A stretch of 53,929 nt of DNA, taken from the NCBI GenBank assembly GCA_947502585.1, contig CANNAV010000013.1:1-53929 (forward strand), in the 5' to 3' direction. The position numbers and the translations under genes were made by a program. Below the pieces are notes generated by a model, which saw only the letters and a list, made by a program, of their open reading frames with translations, was not told the DNA's origin and did not search any database. Source of the stretch: an uncultured Pseudovibrio sp. Lineage in GTDB: Bacteria; Pseudomonadota; Alphaproteobacteria; Rhizobiales; Stappiaceae. Positions within the stretch are counted from its first letter, which is position 1. The number at the start of each line of letters is the position of its first letter. Of the stretch, positions 46,466 to 53,929 are shown piece after piece.

Positions 46466-48169
46466 TTACTTGCTGGCGCTGCAGGCGCGGATGAAGTCGC
46501 GAACGTGCCTTGCGCTGCCTTTGAGGCTTACGTTGTAGGTTGCATAGCCGCCCAGATTGATCTTCAGCTCGTTATCCCGTGCCATTCGGCTCCACAGCGA
46601 GGAGCTGTTGCTCAATGTAAGGAGCGGCAGGGAAACACTTGCTTCCTGGTTTAATGAACTGCCGATGCCAGCATAACTTTCCCTGAACCGTCCTGTGCTC
46701 AGAGAAATCAGGATACTGTCGCCTTCCTGAAGGGCAGGTACGGTTGACTGAAACATGATTTCAATATCGCCGCTTCCAGCCAGGCAGCGGGCGTAAAAAT
46801 CTGTATCATCTGTTTCTGGCACACCATGAACCAGGACGGCGCTCTTGTCGCCTGCACCTGTCGGAAGACCGGAAGCCCACACATAAGGGCCGTCATAACC
46901 ATTCAATGGAGCTTTTTCCTGAAGAAATTTATCAGGGTTCGGCAGAAGGTCCTGTGTTATGAGGTCTGCGTTTTGCTCATGGAATACAAAGTGTTGGGCT
47001 GCTCTTCCATTGTTGTTGAGGGCGCAGGAAAAGTTGAAGGGCACGTACATGCCCTGACTTTGGTAGACACCGCGACCAGCGAGCTTGTCCCCCGTTCGGA
47101 CCAGCACTGGTTTCTGGTTCTTCTGCTGATTGGTAAATGTGCCGAGGCCCAGATAGACAGGCGGCAACTCTGACAGAGAATTCCTGGTTGCGATAATCTT
47201 GCTGCCCAGTGTGGAGCAAGCGCGGCGGGCCTTCCACAGTGGTTCAGCCAGATTGATTGCCAAATCGTCCTCTGGCGCAATCTGGCTGTTTTCCAGCGGC
47301 GGCAAATCTTGTTTCACAACCTGCGTTGGAGGTGCTGCCTGCGGAAATGTGCTATCCTGCTTCAGCTTGTAATAACATGCTTTTTTTGAGTCAGGGGCAG
47401 GGTCGCCGAAAAAATCAGTCCGGCAATGAACATCCCCTTTCGCGGTCTTTTCGTAAAATGCGCCGGGCCTGCCAAAGCGAACGGTTGTTGCATAAGGCAG
47501 CTCACAGATCTGAAATTCGAGAGCGCATTTACGCCATCCGTCCTTCGTAAATTCAGGAAGTTGGGGAACCGGGGTGATCAGACCACCTGAGTTGGCTGAC
47601 TTCACCTGCTTGCTGAGTGAAGACGAACCTGAACTGAGCGTGTTTACGGTTTTGCGGGCATATGGCTTGTTGCCAACGTAGAAGATACCAGAGCAGCCCT
47701 TATCCGTCCAAAGATGTGATGGGACGACGCCCCAGCTCTCATTAAGTTTGCACAATGCGGAGGAGGTCTGGCGCAGTAACTGAACGTAATTGCGGTTGGC
47801 GTTCGTGATCTTACATTTGGTGTAGCCAGCGTTCTCAGAAGCACAAACAACCACATTGGTGCCATCCAGTCGATCTGGTGTGTTGGCGATATGGTTCGCT
47901 GTTGAAGGCCTGTGCTCCGGGTCGCTGATATGTATGTTATCACCCTCAGGTTGTCTGGTAAGGGTGTTGGTCAGGCAATCAATAAATTCCGGGCTATCCA
48001 AAGCTGCATCAGTTTTGTCGAGACAACTTTCAATGATGAACTCTGGAATAAGTGAGTTAATCGGCGGAATAGTTGTCGCGCTGGCATTGGCAAAATGAAA
48101 CGCCGCAATGAAGGCGAAGGTGCCTGCCGATGTCTTTGTAAACAGTCGCCACAAAATAGATTTGCTCAC
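46466..48169 (-). CDS. Secreted modular protein with DUF3011-like and Cys-rich modules
   Basis: The product is 567 residues. A signal peptide is visible (basic start, hydrophobic core, cleavage near ANASA). Residues about 105-166 match a DUF3011-like module: VVVCASENAGYTKCKI, LLRQTSSALCKLNESWG, LWTDKGCSGIFYV. Residues about 212-269 hold a second Cys-rich module (CALEFQICELPYATTVRFGR, then FGDPAPDSKKACYYK), resembling a module attached to many bacterial secreted proteins. Residues 300-567 show repeated Trp/Gly/Cys patterns but no known family to me. No catalytic motif is visible. It ends 12 bp from the convergent AraC gene. It may be an envelope or surface-binding protein. Confidence 0.8.
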   Translation of the reverse strand: MSKSILWRLFTKTSAGTFAFIAAFHFANASATTIPPINSLIPEFIIESCLDKTDAALDSPEFIDCLTNTLTRQPEGDNIHISDPEHRPSTANHIANTPDRLDGTNVVVCASENAGYTKCKITNANRNYVQLLRQTSSALCKLNESWGVVPSHLWTDKGCSGIFYVGNKPYARKTVNTLSSGSSSLSKQVKSANSGGLITPVPQLPEFTKDGWRKCALEFQICELPYATTVRFGRPGAFYEKTAKGDVHCRTDFFGDPAPDSKKACYYKLKQDSTFPQAAPPTQVVKQDLPPLENSQIAPEDDLAINLAEPLWKARRACSTLGSKIIATRNSLSELPPVYLGLGTFTNQQKNQKPVLVRTGDKLAGRGVYQSQGMYVPFNFSCALNNNGRAAQHFVFHEQNADLITQDLLPNPDKFLQEKAPLNGYDGPYVWASGLPTGAGDKSAVLVHGVPETDDTDFYARCLAGSGDIEIMFQSTVPALQEGDSILISLSTGRFRESYAGIGSSLNQEASVSLPLLTLSNSSSLWSRMARDNELKINLGGYATYNVSLKGSARHVRDFIRACSASK

Positions 48170-48371
48170 AGCATAGCCTCTCTTAGCTCTTCTGGTGCAC
48201 TTGTTACTTAACGCAATCAGCTTGTGCCCGGCTGAAAGCGTGTTGCAGCTTCTTCTCCGAAACAGGTGTGAAGCATGCTATTTAGCCAGGCGCAGTTGCC
48301 ATCCAGATCTTGATGCTATTTGCAGTCTAATTGAAAAGTTACAAAAATGGGAAGCAAAATGCGCTGTATTG

Positions 48372-49547
48372 TCAATGCACAAGTTCCTTCATGGCGCTAT
48401 CCAGCCCTTCCAGAGTGAGGGGGTACATGCGTTGGTCAAACAGCTCTTTGATCATGCCAATGGAGTGAGAATAACCCCAGTGCTTTTCCTGCACCGGATT
48501 AAGCCAGACCGCTTTTTGATAAAGGTCTGTTACGCGTTTCACCCAGACGTTGCCTGCCTCTTCGTTCCAATGTTCGACTGAACCACCGGGATAGGTGATC
48601 TCATAGGGGCTCATAGAGGCATCACCAATGAAGATTACTTTATAGTCGCCTGGATACTTATGGAGCACGTCCATCGTATTGATGCGCTCAGTGTGGCGGC
48701 GGTGATTGTTTTTCCAGACGAATTCATAAAGGCAGTTGTGGAAGTAGAAGTACTCCATCACTTTGAATTCGGTTTTTGCAGCAGAGAACACTTCTTCGCA
48801 GACACGGATGTGGTCATCCATTGAGCCGCCGATATCAAAGAATAAAAGCACTTTGACTGAGTTGCGTCGCTCGGGGCGCATTTGAATGTCGAGCAGGCCT
48901 TTGTGGGCGGTGGATTTGATGGTATTGTCCAGATCCAGTTCATCTGCAGCACCGGTTCTGGCGAATTTTCGCAGGCGCTTCAGCGCAACCTTTATATTGC
49001 GGGTGCCCAGTTCAACCGTGTCATCCAGATCCCTGAATTCTCGCTTGTCCCAGACTTTGACTGCGCGGCGATGGCGGCTCCCGTCCTGCCCAGTCCGAAT
49101 GCCTTCAGGATTGTAGCCATACGCACCGAATGGGGATGTGCCACCTGTCCCGATCCATTTATTGCCTCCCTGATGGCGTTCTTTTTGCTCTTCCAACCGC
49201 TTTTTGAGCGTTTCCATGAGTTTTTCAAAGCCGCCCATGGATTCGATAAGCATCTTCTCTTCTTCAGAGAGGTGCTTATCTGTGAGCTTGCGCAGCCATT
49301 CCTCTGGGATGTCTGTGCTTACCATTTCGCTCATCAGATCCAGTCCGTTGAACGTGTGGCCAAAGACGCGGTCAAACTTGTCCAGGTTGGCTTCATCTTT
49401 GACCAGCGTTGCACGGGCCAGGAAGTAGAAGTCCTCCACGCGTTTGCTGGCCAGATCAGCATCCAGCGCTTCCATAAGCGTCAGATATTCACGTACGGAT
49501 ACGGGTAAACCTGCGGATTTTAGCTCTTCGAAAAACTGAATAAACAT
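48372..49547 (-). CDS. CoxE-like von Willebrand factor A domain protein
   Basis: The product is 391 residues from the ATG at 49545-49547 (MFIQFFEELKSAGLPVSVRE), the usual N-terminus for this family; the frame opens earlier at 49622. The N-terminal half is helical. From residue about 245 a vWA-type domain follows, whose metal site reads LLFFDIGGSMDDH, the DxGGS variant common in CoxE-like proteins. It is followed by FIGDASMSPYEI and GYSHSIGMIKELF. These proteins work with MoxR-type AAA+ ATPases to mature or remodel enzymes. No MoxR gene lies next to it in the window. The known CoxE partner is CO dehydrogenase; a CoxL-like gene lies at 13019 but is distant. Confidence 0.88.
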   Translation of the reverse strand: MFIQFFEELKSAGLPVSVREYLTLMEALDADLASKRVEDFYFLARATLVKDEANLDKFDRVFGHTFNGLDLMSEMVSTDIPEEWLRKLTDKHLSEEEKMLIESMGGFEKLMETLKKRLEEQKERHQGGNKWIGTGGTSPFGAYGYNPEGIRTGQDGSRHRRAVKVWDKREFRDLDDTVELGTRNIKVALKRLRKFARTGAADELDLDNTIKSTAHKGLLDIQMRPERRNSVKVLLFFDIGGSMDDHIRVCEEVFSAAKTEFKVMEYFYFHNCLYEFVWKNNHRRHTERINTMDVLHKYPGDYKVIFIGDASMSPYEITYPGGSVEHWNEEAGNVWVKRVTDLYQKAVWLNPVQEKHWGYSHSIGMIKELFDQRMYPLTLEGLDSAMKELVH

Positions 49548-49637
49548 GAGTTCATAGTATGCGATTGAGTGGTGCAGTGTCGAGAGTGCAATTGACACCC
49601 CAGCCGAAAGCATAAGGGTCAACAGGTGCCTTTTGCC

Positions 49638-50142
49638 TAGTCAATTGCTTTGGCGAGATGAAGCTCAACAAAATCATTTTTGCCTTCCCGATAGCCTTCG
49701 ACATCTCCGTTGACCTCCAGTGCAGTTTTCTTCTTCAGGCGGGCATATGTCTCTCGGATCTCAGGATGGGCTTTCATGTAATCTCGAAAGACCAGATGTT
49801 GGTGAACGTGCGGATCTCCTGATTTGAACGCGTGGAGGTGGTGGGTGCGGTTATCTCCGCCTTTCTCAAAGTAACGGCGGCCTTCAATGCCGTTTCGCCT
49901 TTCGCGACATAGCCGAGATTGATCAGCTTTGCAGATTGAACGTCGAGAGCCGGGATGCTGGAGACTTCCAGCAGGATGTCGATAACCGGTTTGGCGGCAA
50001 GGGCTGGCACAGACGTGCTGCCAATGTGGTGAATGTCTTTGACAATATCTGCGAGCAGTTTGCGCAAAACTTTTTGCTCCAGCCGAAACTCCTTCGTCCA
50101 GTTGTCTTGCGGATCTGCCACTATGACTTTGCGCGTGATCAT
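49638..50142 (-). pseudogene. Frameshifted GrpB/UPF0157 family gene
   Basis: The N-terminal part from the ATG at 50140-50142 is typical of GrpB-like nucleotidyltransferase-fold proteins: VADPQDNWTKEF, IHHIGSTSVPALAAKPVIDIL, INLGYVAKGE. After about residue 82 the frame is lost and stops at 49774. In another frame the normal continuation is present: RRYFEKGGDNRTHHLHAF, then HLVFRDYMKAHPEIRE and YREGKNDFV, to TAG at 49638-49640. One base missing in a G run near 49890-49896 explains this. The rest of the family sequence is well conserved, so a recent mutation or a sequencing error are both possible. Corrected length is about 168 residues. Confidence 0.85.
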
Positions 50143-50226
50143 AACTATACCTGACACCGTTGTTTTGCTGGTCCTTTGAACATACCAGGAGATTGAGAAA
50201 AACAAAGGGCTGACGTGAGATACCCG

Positions 50227-51288
50227 TTAATCCTGATCGGCAATTTCATCCGGGGCTGACTTTGTTATCTCGCTCATGAACTCTGTTAGGGACGGGCCTT
50301 TTGTGGCGATGAATGGTGCAGGGCGGCAGGCCTGAATTGCAGCAACACCAATGCGCGCTGTGAGGAAGCCGTTGACCAGTCCTTCGCCAAGGCGTGCCGA
50401 AAGTTTGGCCGCCAGTCCCTGACCAATGAACTGTTCCAGCAGGCTATCTCCTGCAGCCATGCCGCCTGTGACGGCAAGGTGAGCAGCTACATCCCGCGAC
50501 AGACGCCAGAAGCCGAGTGTTCCGGGACGTGCTCCGTAAAGTCGCGAGATGCGGCGAACAATGCGCAAATTTTCATAAAGTACGATCAGAATATCAACGA
50601 CTGCACGAGGTGAGAGCGCGGTGATGACAGAGACCCGCTTTGCGCTTTCCATAACGATCAGGCGCGCACGGGCGTCCATCGGGGCCATCAGCTCGCGTTC
50701 GGCCAGTTTGACGAGATCTCTGCCGTCAATGATTTCCTGCATATGACCTTTAAGCTGAGCACGGCCATGAGCAGTTTCCGGACGATCTGAGTAAAGTGCC
50801 ATTAGCTTTTGCAGAGCGGCACGGGCTTCCTTATAGCTGTCGTTGTCTGCTGCGGTCTGAAGGTCATCGCGTATGTGATCGATTTGCTCCAATCGTGAGA
50901 GTGCTCGCCATTCTTTGAAAAACAGGCCGATCATCCCAAGAAAACCGAGAACCGTGAGGCCAACGGCAGCCCAGCCCAGCCAGTCATAGCGGGCAAAAAG
51001 GCCTCTGATCAGGCTATCTGTAGCCAGACCAAGGGCAAGTGAGATGAGGCCGCATCCGCCAATCGCGATAATTTTGGTCCAAAGATCCTTCGCAGGCTTT
51101 GGCTCCGGGGCTACATTGCTTTGCGGCAGGACCAATGCGTTTTCGTCTTCTTCTGACACAACCGCTTCAGAAGAAAGTGGTTCGTGGGCAAACTCTCCTT
51201 CCAGCCGGACGGAGCTGTCATCCAGTTTGAATGCTTTCGGTGCACGGCGTGCCTGAGGCTTATGTTGCTGTGTTTTCCTGTTGGTCAT
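50227..51288 (-). CDS. TIGR01620/DUF697 (YcjF-like) membrane protein
   Basis: The product is 353 residues. The first 75 residues are polar and low in complexity. Two membrane helices lie near residues 75-95 (IIAIGGCGLISLALGLAT) and 105-125 (AAVGLTVLGFLGMIGLFF). The C-terminal half carries the DUF697 region (ITALSPRAVVDILIVLYENLRIVRRISRLYGARPG, VAAHLAVTGGMAAGDSLLEQF). It is the usual partner of YcjX, overlapping that gene by four bases (ATGA) in the same operon. The pair is linked to envelope stress in other proteobacteria; its biochemical role is unclear. Confidence 0.9.
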   Translation of the reverse strand: MTNRKTQQHKPQARRAPKAFKLDDSSVRLEGEFAHEPLSSEAVVSEEDENALVLPQSNVAPEPKPAKDLWTKIIAIGGCGLISLALGLATDSLIRGLFARYDWLGWAAVGLTVLGFLGMIGLFFKEWRALSRLEQIDHIRDDLQTAADNDSYKEARAALQKLMALYSDRPETAHGRAQLKGHMQEIIDGRDLVKLAERELMAPMDARARLIVMESAKRVSVITALSPRAVVDILIVLYENLRIVRRISRLYGARPGTLGFWRLSRDVAAHLAVTGGMAAGDSLLEQFIGQGLAAKLSARLGEGLVNGFLTARIGVAAIQACRPAPFIATKGPSLTEFMSEITKSAPDEIADQD

Positions 51289-52781
51289 GCGAGTTTATCT
51301 CCCAGCAAGAACTCCATTGCACTGTCCAGACGGATGTGAGGAAGGGACAAGGATAGCCCTTCTGCTGTGCGTTCCAGCTTTGGAGGGCGAAAGCGCACAT
51401 ACTTCAATGCTGCCTGGTCTTCCGGTGTACCGTGTTGTCGGTTTGCGGAAAAAAGGCCGGTCAGATCTTCAGGGAGATCGCCGGGGAAAATGGCGGCTTC
51501 TTCTTCTCCATCAAACTTCATTTCGCCGATGGTTTCTTCGGGCATCGGAGTGCCGAGAAGCGCAGGGGTTTCTGCACCATCGTGATGGACCGTTGCCTGA
51601 CGAGTGGCTCTGACAGATGCAAGGGCGAGCGCTTCCACCGAAGCACCGGAGAATTTCGCGCGGTTGACTGCCCGTTCAACCAGTTGCTTCAGAAGCAGTT
51701 CCAGATGATCGTGATCCTCGCGTCGCAAATGATCCGCCTTTGTGGCTGCAAACAAAATGCGATCAATCCTGCGAGAGATTATTGAAAACAGCCAGCTCGC
51801 TTTGCCGGGTCTGAAAGCGCCCATAATTTCAGTGAGAGCGCCGCTCAAATCATCCAGTGCTTCAGGACCAGCGTTGATTGCCGTGAGTGCGTCCACCAGT
51901 ACAATCTGTCTGTCCAGCCTGGCAAAGTGGCTTTTGAAGAACGGTCTGACCACATGCTTGCGGTAGGCTTCGTAGCGGTGCTCCATGATGGCGAGGAGCG
52001 TACCTGCTTTGGGTTTGACCTGTGTGCCACCCAGATTAAGCGGGGCGAAAGTCAGGGCTGGCGTGCCCTTCATATCTCCGGGCATGAGGAAGCGACCGGG
52101 TGGCAGCATGGAAAGTGCGTTCTCATTATCCCGGCAGCGGCTCAAATATTTAGTGAAGGTGTTTGCCAGGTCTCTTGCGATGTCCTCTGAAAATTCCCCG
52201 TGCAGTTTATCTTGATAGCGCGCGAGCGTTGACAGAAATTCTTCTGATAAATCTGGCCTTGCTTTGGCGCGTTTCAGGGCTTGCGCAGAAAATCGCCGGA
52301 AATCCTGTCGCAGCAACACAAGATCGAGGAGCCATTCGCCGGGGTAATCAACGATGTCGAGATGCAGCTTCCCACCGCCTAACCGACGGTTCAGAAATGT
52401 AGCAGACTCGTATTCAATAGTCAGGCGAAGTTCGGAGATATGATGTGTGGACTCCGGCCAAAGGCGATCCTTCGTTAGTTTCTCGACATGCTGCTCATAG
52501 TTGAACCTTGGGACGTTATCATCGGGTTGAGGCTGAAGACAGGCGCGTGCAATCCGCCCTGTGCCAGCAGCATCCAACAGAGGCAGACGCCCCCCTGCTA
52601 TGAGATTATGAACAAGGGCTGAGATAAAGACTGTCTTCCCTGAACGTGCTAATCCGGTTACACCCAGACGGACGGTGGGAACTGTCAGGTCAATTGCTGA
52701 CTCCGTCAGATTGTCCAATGCTGTTTGTGCATCAGTCAGGGCCAGCCTGGCGTTTTTAAATAATGAATTCGGTTGACTCAC
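51285..52781 (-). CDS. ycjX: YcjX-family GTPase-like protein (DUF463)
   Basis: The product is 498 residues with a P-loop VTGLARSGKTVFISALVHNL (residues about 39-58), VDYPGEWLLDL as a G3-like switch, and FAATKADHLRREDH carrying a TKAD G4-type motif. These identify the YcjX/DUF463 P-loop family. It is co-transcribed with the TIGR01620 gene. The ATG at 52779-52781 has GGAGGAT upstream, a good ribosome site. A cytoplasmic GTP-binding role near the membrane partner is inferred from the family. Confidence 0.93.
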   Translation of the reverse strand: MSQPNSLFKNARLALTDAQTALDNLTESAIDLTVPTVRLGVTGLARSGKTVFISALVHNLIAGGRLPLLDAAGTGRIARACLQPQPDDNVPRFNYEQHVEKLTKDRLWPESTHHISELRLTIEYESATFLNRRLGGGKLHLDIVDYPGEWLLDLVLLRQDFRRFSAQALKRAKARPDLSEEFLSTLARYQDKLHGEFSEDIARDLANTFTKYLSRCRDNENALSMLPPGRFLMPGDMKGTPALTFAPLNLGGTQVKPKAGTLLAIMEHRYEAYRKHVVRPFFKSHFARLDRQIVLVDALTAINAGPEALDDLSGALTEIMGAFRPGKASWLFSIISRRIDRILFAATKADHLRREDHDHLELLLKQLVERAVNRAKFSGASVEALALASVRATRQATVHHDGAETPALLGTPMPEETIGEMKFDGEEEAAIFPGDLPEDLTGLFSANRQHGTPEDQAALKYVRFRPPKLERTAEGLSLSLPHIRLDSAMEFLLGDKLA

Positions 52782-52874
52782 AGATCATCCTCCAGGGAAC
52801 GATGTGGTGCGCTCTTTGGAAGAATGCAAACGGAAGTGCGCCAGTAATTCCAATATTGCGCAAAGTTTTCCTGG

Positions 52875-53405
52875 TCAGGAGCCTGAAACTGCCTGTAAGT
52901 GTCTAGGCTGGAAAAATGAGACGATCCTTCCTCTCCTGCAGTCAATTTCTGACCAGCGGTGCTCCTCAAAGTCGATTACTGCAAGAGCGCCAGTTGGGTA
53001 CCTGGATTGCATCTGGTTTATGTACTCAGGGTTTCCTTTCCCTGTTAGCTCAAGGGCAGTGTCCTGGATGGCTGTGTTATGCCCGACGATAAGGACTGTA
53101 TCGAAGCCGCCGCCATAGGCGCGGATTGCATCAATGTAGTCACCTTCGCTTGAATTGTAGAGATCCCTTAGCAGTTGAATACGGGTATCATTGCGCAGGT
53201 GAGGCATCATTTCCATGAGAGTTTGCCGTGTACGCAGAGCAGTAGAGCATAAGATCAGTTTCGGATGCATATTATGTTGGTGAATATGGGTTCCAGCCCT
53301 TGCTGCGGCTTTCCATCCGCTGGTGTTAAGGGGACGATCATGATCGTGAACACCTTTATCACTCCAGTCAGATTTTGCATGGCGTAACAGCATGAGGCGA
53401 AGCAT
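52875..53405 (-). CDS. SixA-like histidine phosphatase family protein
   Basis: The product is 176 residues with the family RHG-type motif LMLLRHAKSDW (His11) and the second His in VLIVGHNTAIQDTAL. DHDRPLNTSGWKAAARAG and LCSTALRTRQT complete the SixA/PGAM signature. SixA-type enzymes remove phosphate from phosphohistidine on Hpt domains or PTS proteins; the true substrate here is unknown. The upstream GGAGG suits the ATG at 53403-53405. It lies 93 bp upstream of ycjX on the same strand, possibly in one transcript. Confidence 0.9.
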   Translation of the reverse strand: MLRLMLLRHAKSDWSDKGVHDHDRPLNTSGWKAAARAGTHIHQHNMHPKLILCSTALRTRQTLMEMMPHLRNDTRIQLLRDLYNSSEGDYIDAIRAYGGGFDTVLIVGHNTAIQDTALELTGKGNPEYINQMQSRYPTGALAVIDFEEHRWSEIDCRRGRIVSFFQPRHLQAVSGS

Positions 53406-53698
53406 TTGTTATCCTCCAGATGTAATTTTTACTTTACGTTCCTATGAGATAGAAACATTCTAAGTTGTATTTGCGCTGTCCTGTTATATTGCAATGCAGC
53501 ATTATCGGGTGGATTTGATTGCTCATTGCTTGCTTTGTCTCTGTTTGAAACCTACATGTTTTTCTCTGAATTTGGTAGGCGATAGTATTCCCCTAATAAT
53601 ACGGGGTTCTTATCACGTCATTACTGAGATTCAGATAGATGGAGTGTAAGCGCTCGTTGTAGCTGATTGTGTCCCTATAGTGCTGTAAATTATCTGTT
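53406..53698. other. Intergenic region upstream of the sixA-like gene
   Basis: This 293-bp region is AT-rich, with no convincing open frame or RNA gene. It should contain the promoter of the sixA-like gene. Confidence 0.45.
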
Positions 53699-53929
53699 TT
53701 AGAAATTGAGATAGCCATCGTGGGATTTCTCTTTAGGTTTGTTGATCACAACGCTAAACCCGAGCGAGAAGATACCAACGATGACCGGGTACAATATTAA
53801 AGTTCCCAGTTCACTTTTGTCGAGCCTTTCACAGGGTGATTCAATGAAAGTTCGGGCTGTTTTCGTTTGTCAGGAATGATATAGCTGTATTCCGATTGTC
53901 CTGTACCTTTTCGATTGCTCTTGTTGGTG
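53699..53929 (-). pseudogene. Partial, apparently frameshifted gene at the window edge
   Basis: From the right edge a frame is open and protein-like (GQSEYSYIIPDKRKQPELSL, then STKVNWEL) and ends at TAA 53797-53799. A second frame overlapping it reads GTLILYPVIVGIFSLGFS, then VVINKPKEKSHDGYLNF, and ends at TAA 53699-53701. Adding one G in the GGG run (CCC at 53805-53807 on the plus strand) joins the two into one continuous C-terminus with a membrane helix near its end. It could also be two overlapping genes, though the second has no normal start codon. The family is not recognised. Confidence 0.4.

Overview
The window looks like chromosomal DNA from an alphaproteobacterium of the order Hyphomicrobiales, most likely a marine member near Pseudovibrio, Labrenzia or Stappia. 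The reasons are a GPR/RgsE-type growth-pole-ring giant protein, a zwf-edd-eda-pgi sugar block, a DgcN-DgcA pair, a CheZ-like phosphatase, and a YcjX plus TIGR01620-family pair. Base composition is roughly half G+C by eye. I saw no insertion sequence, prophage, CRISPR array, rRNA or convincing tRNA, so the genus is an inference.

Left part (1-12.6 kb): two tandem glycine-zipper lipoproteins lie beside a minus-strand sugar block (zwf, edd, eda, pgi). The edd gene is a decayed, frameshifted and truncated pseudogene. The pgl gene often found between zwf and edd in relatives is absent, so the local Entner-Doudoroff route is broken although zwf, eda and pgi look intact. Next come adenine deaminase, an acyl-CoA ligase and an EamA exporter.

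Middle part (13-35 kb): an orphan CoxL-like molybdenum hydroxylase large subunit and a free-standing RAM-domain protein are followed by a TPP-riboswitch operon (thiM, thiD, then a TRAP-type binding protein). Then come a FadL porin, an atypical SDR, an LpxH-like phosphoesterase overlapping a GT4 glycosyltransferase, a threonine dehydratase-like enzyme, a CheZ-like protein and an MFS transporter. The dgcN-dgcA pair (D-glutamate catabolism) is divergent from a four-gene Mla/MCE lipid-transport operon (STAS-MlaE, MlaF, long MlaD, PqiC-like lipoprotein). A cyclopropane-fatty-acid-synthase-like enzyme follows.

Right part (35-54 kb): a 2357-residue GPR-like protein fills about 7 kb. Its core is about 138 unbroken 11-residue repeats, arranged as 22-residue pairs over most of the length. 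Beyond it are a small conserved-looking hypothetical, a frameshifted small ORF, a 2Fe-2S ferredoxin, a divergent MFS/AraC pair with a possible operator, and a modular secreted protein (DUF3011 plus a Cys-rich module). The end holds a CoxE-type vWA protein, a frameshifted grpB, a TIGR01620/YcjX pair, a SixA-like phosphatase and a broken gene cut by the window edge.

Four reading frames (edd, the ORF at 43494, grpB and the right-edge gene) are each interrupted by an apparent loss of one base, all but one at or next to a short homopolymer. For edd the many substitutions show real decay. For the others an assembly error is possible.
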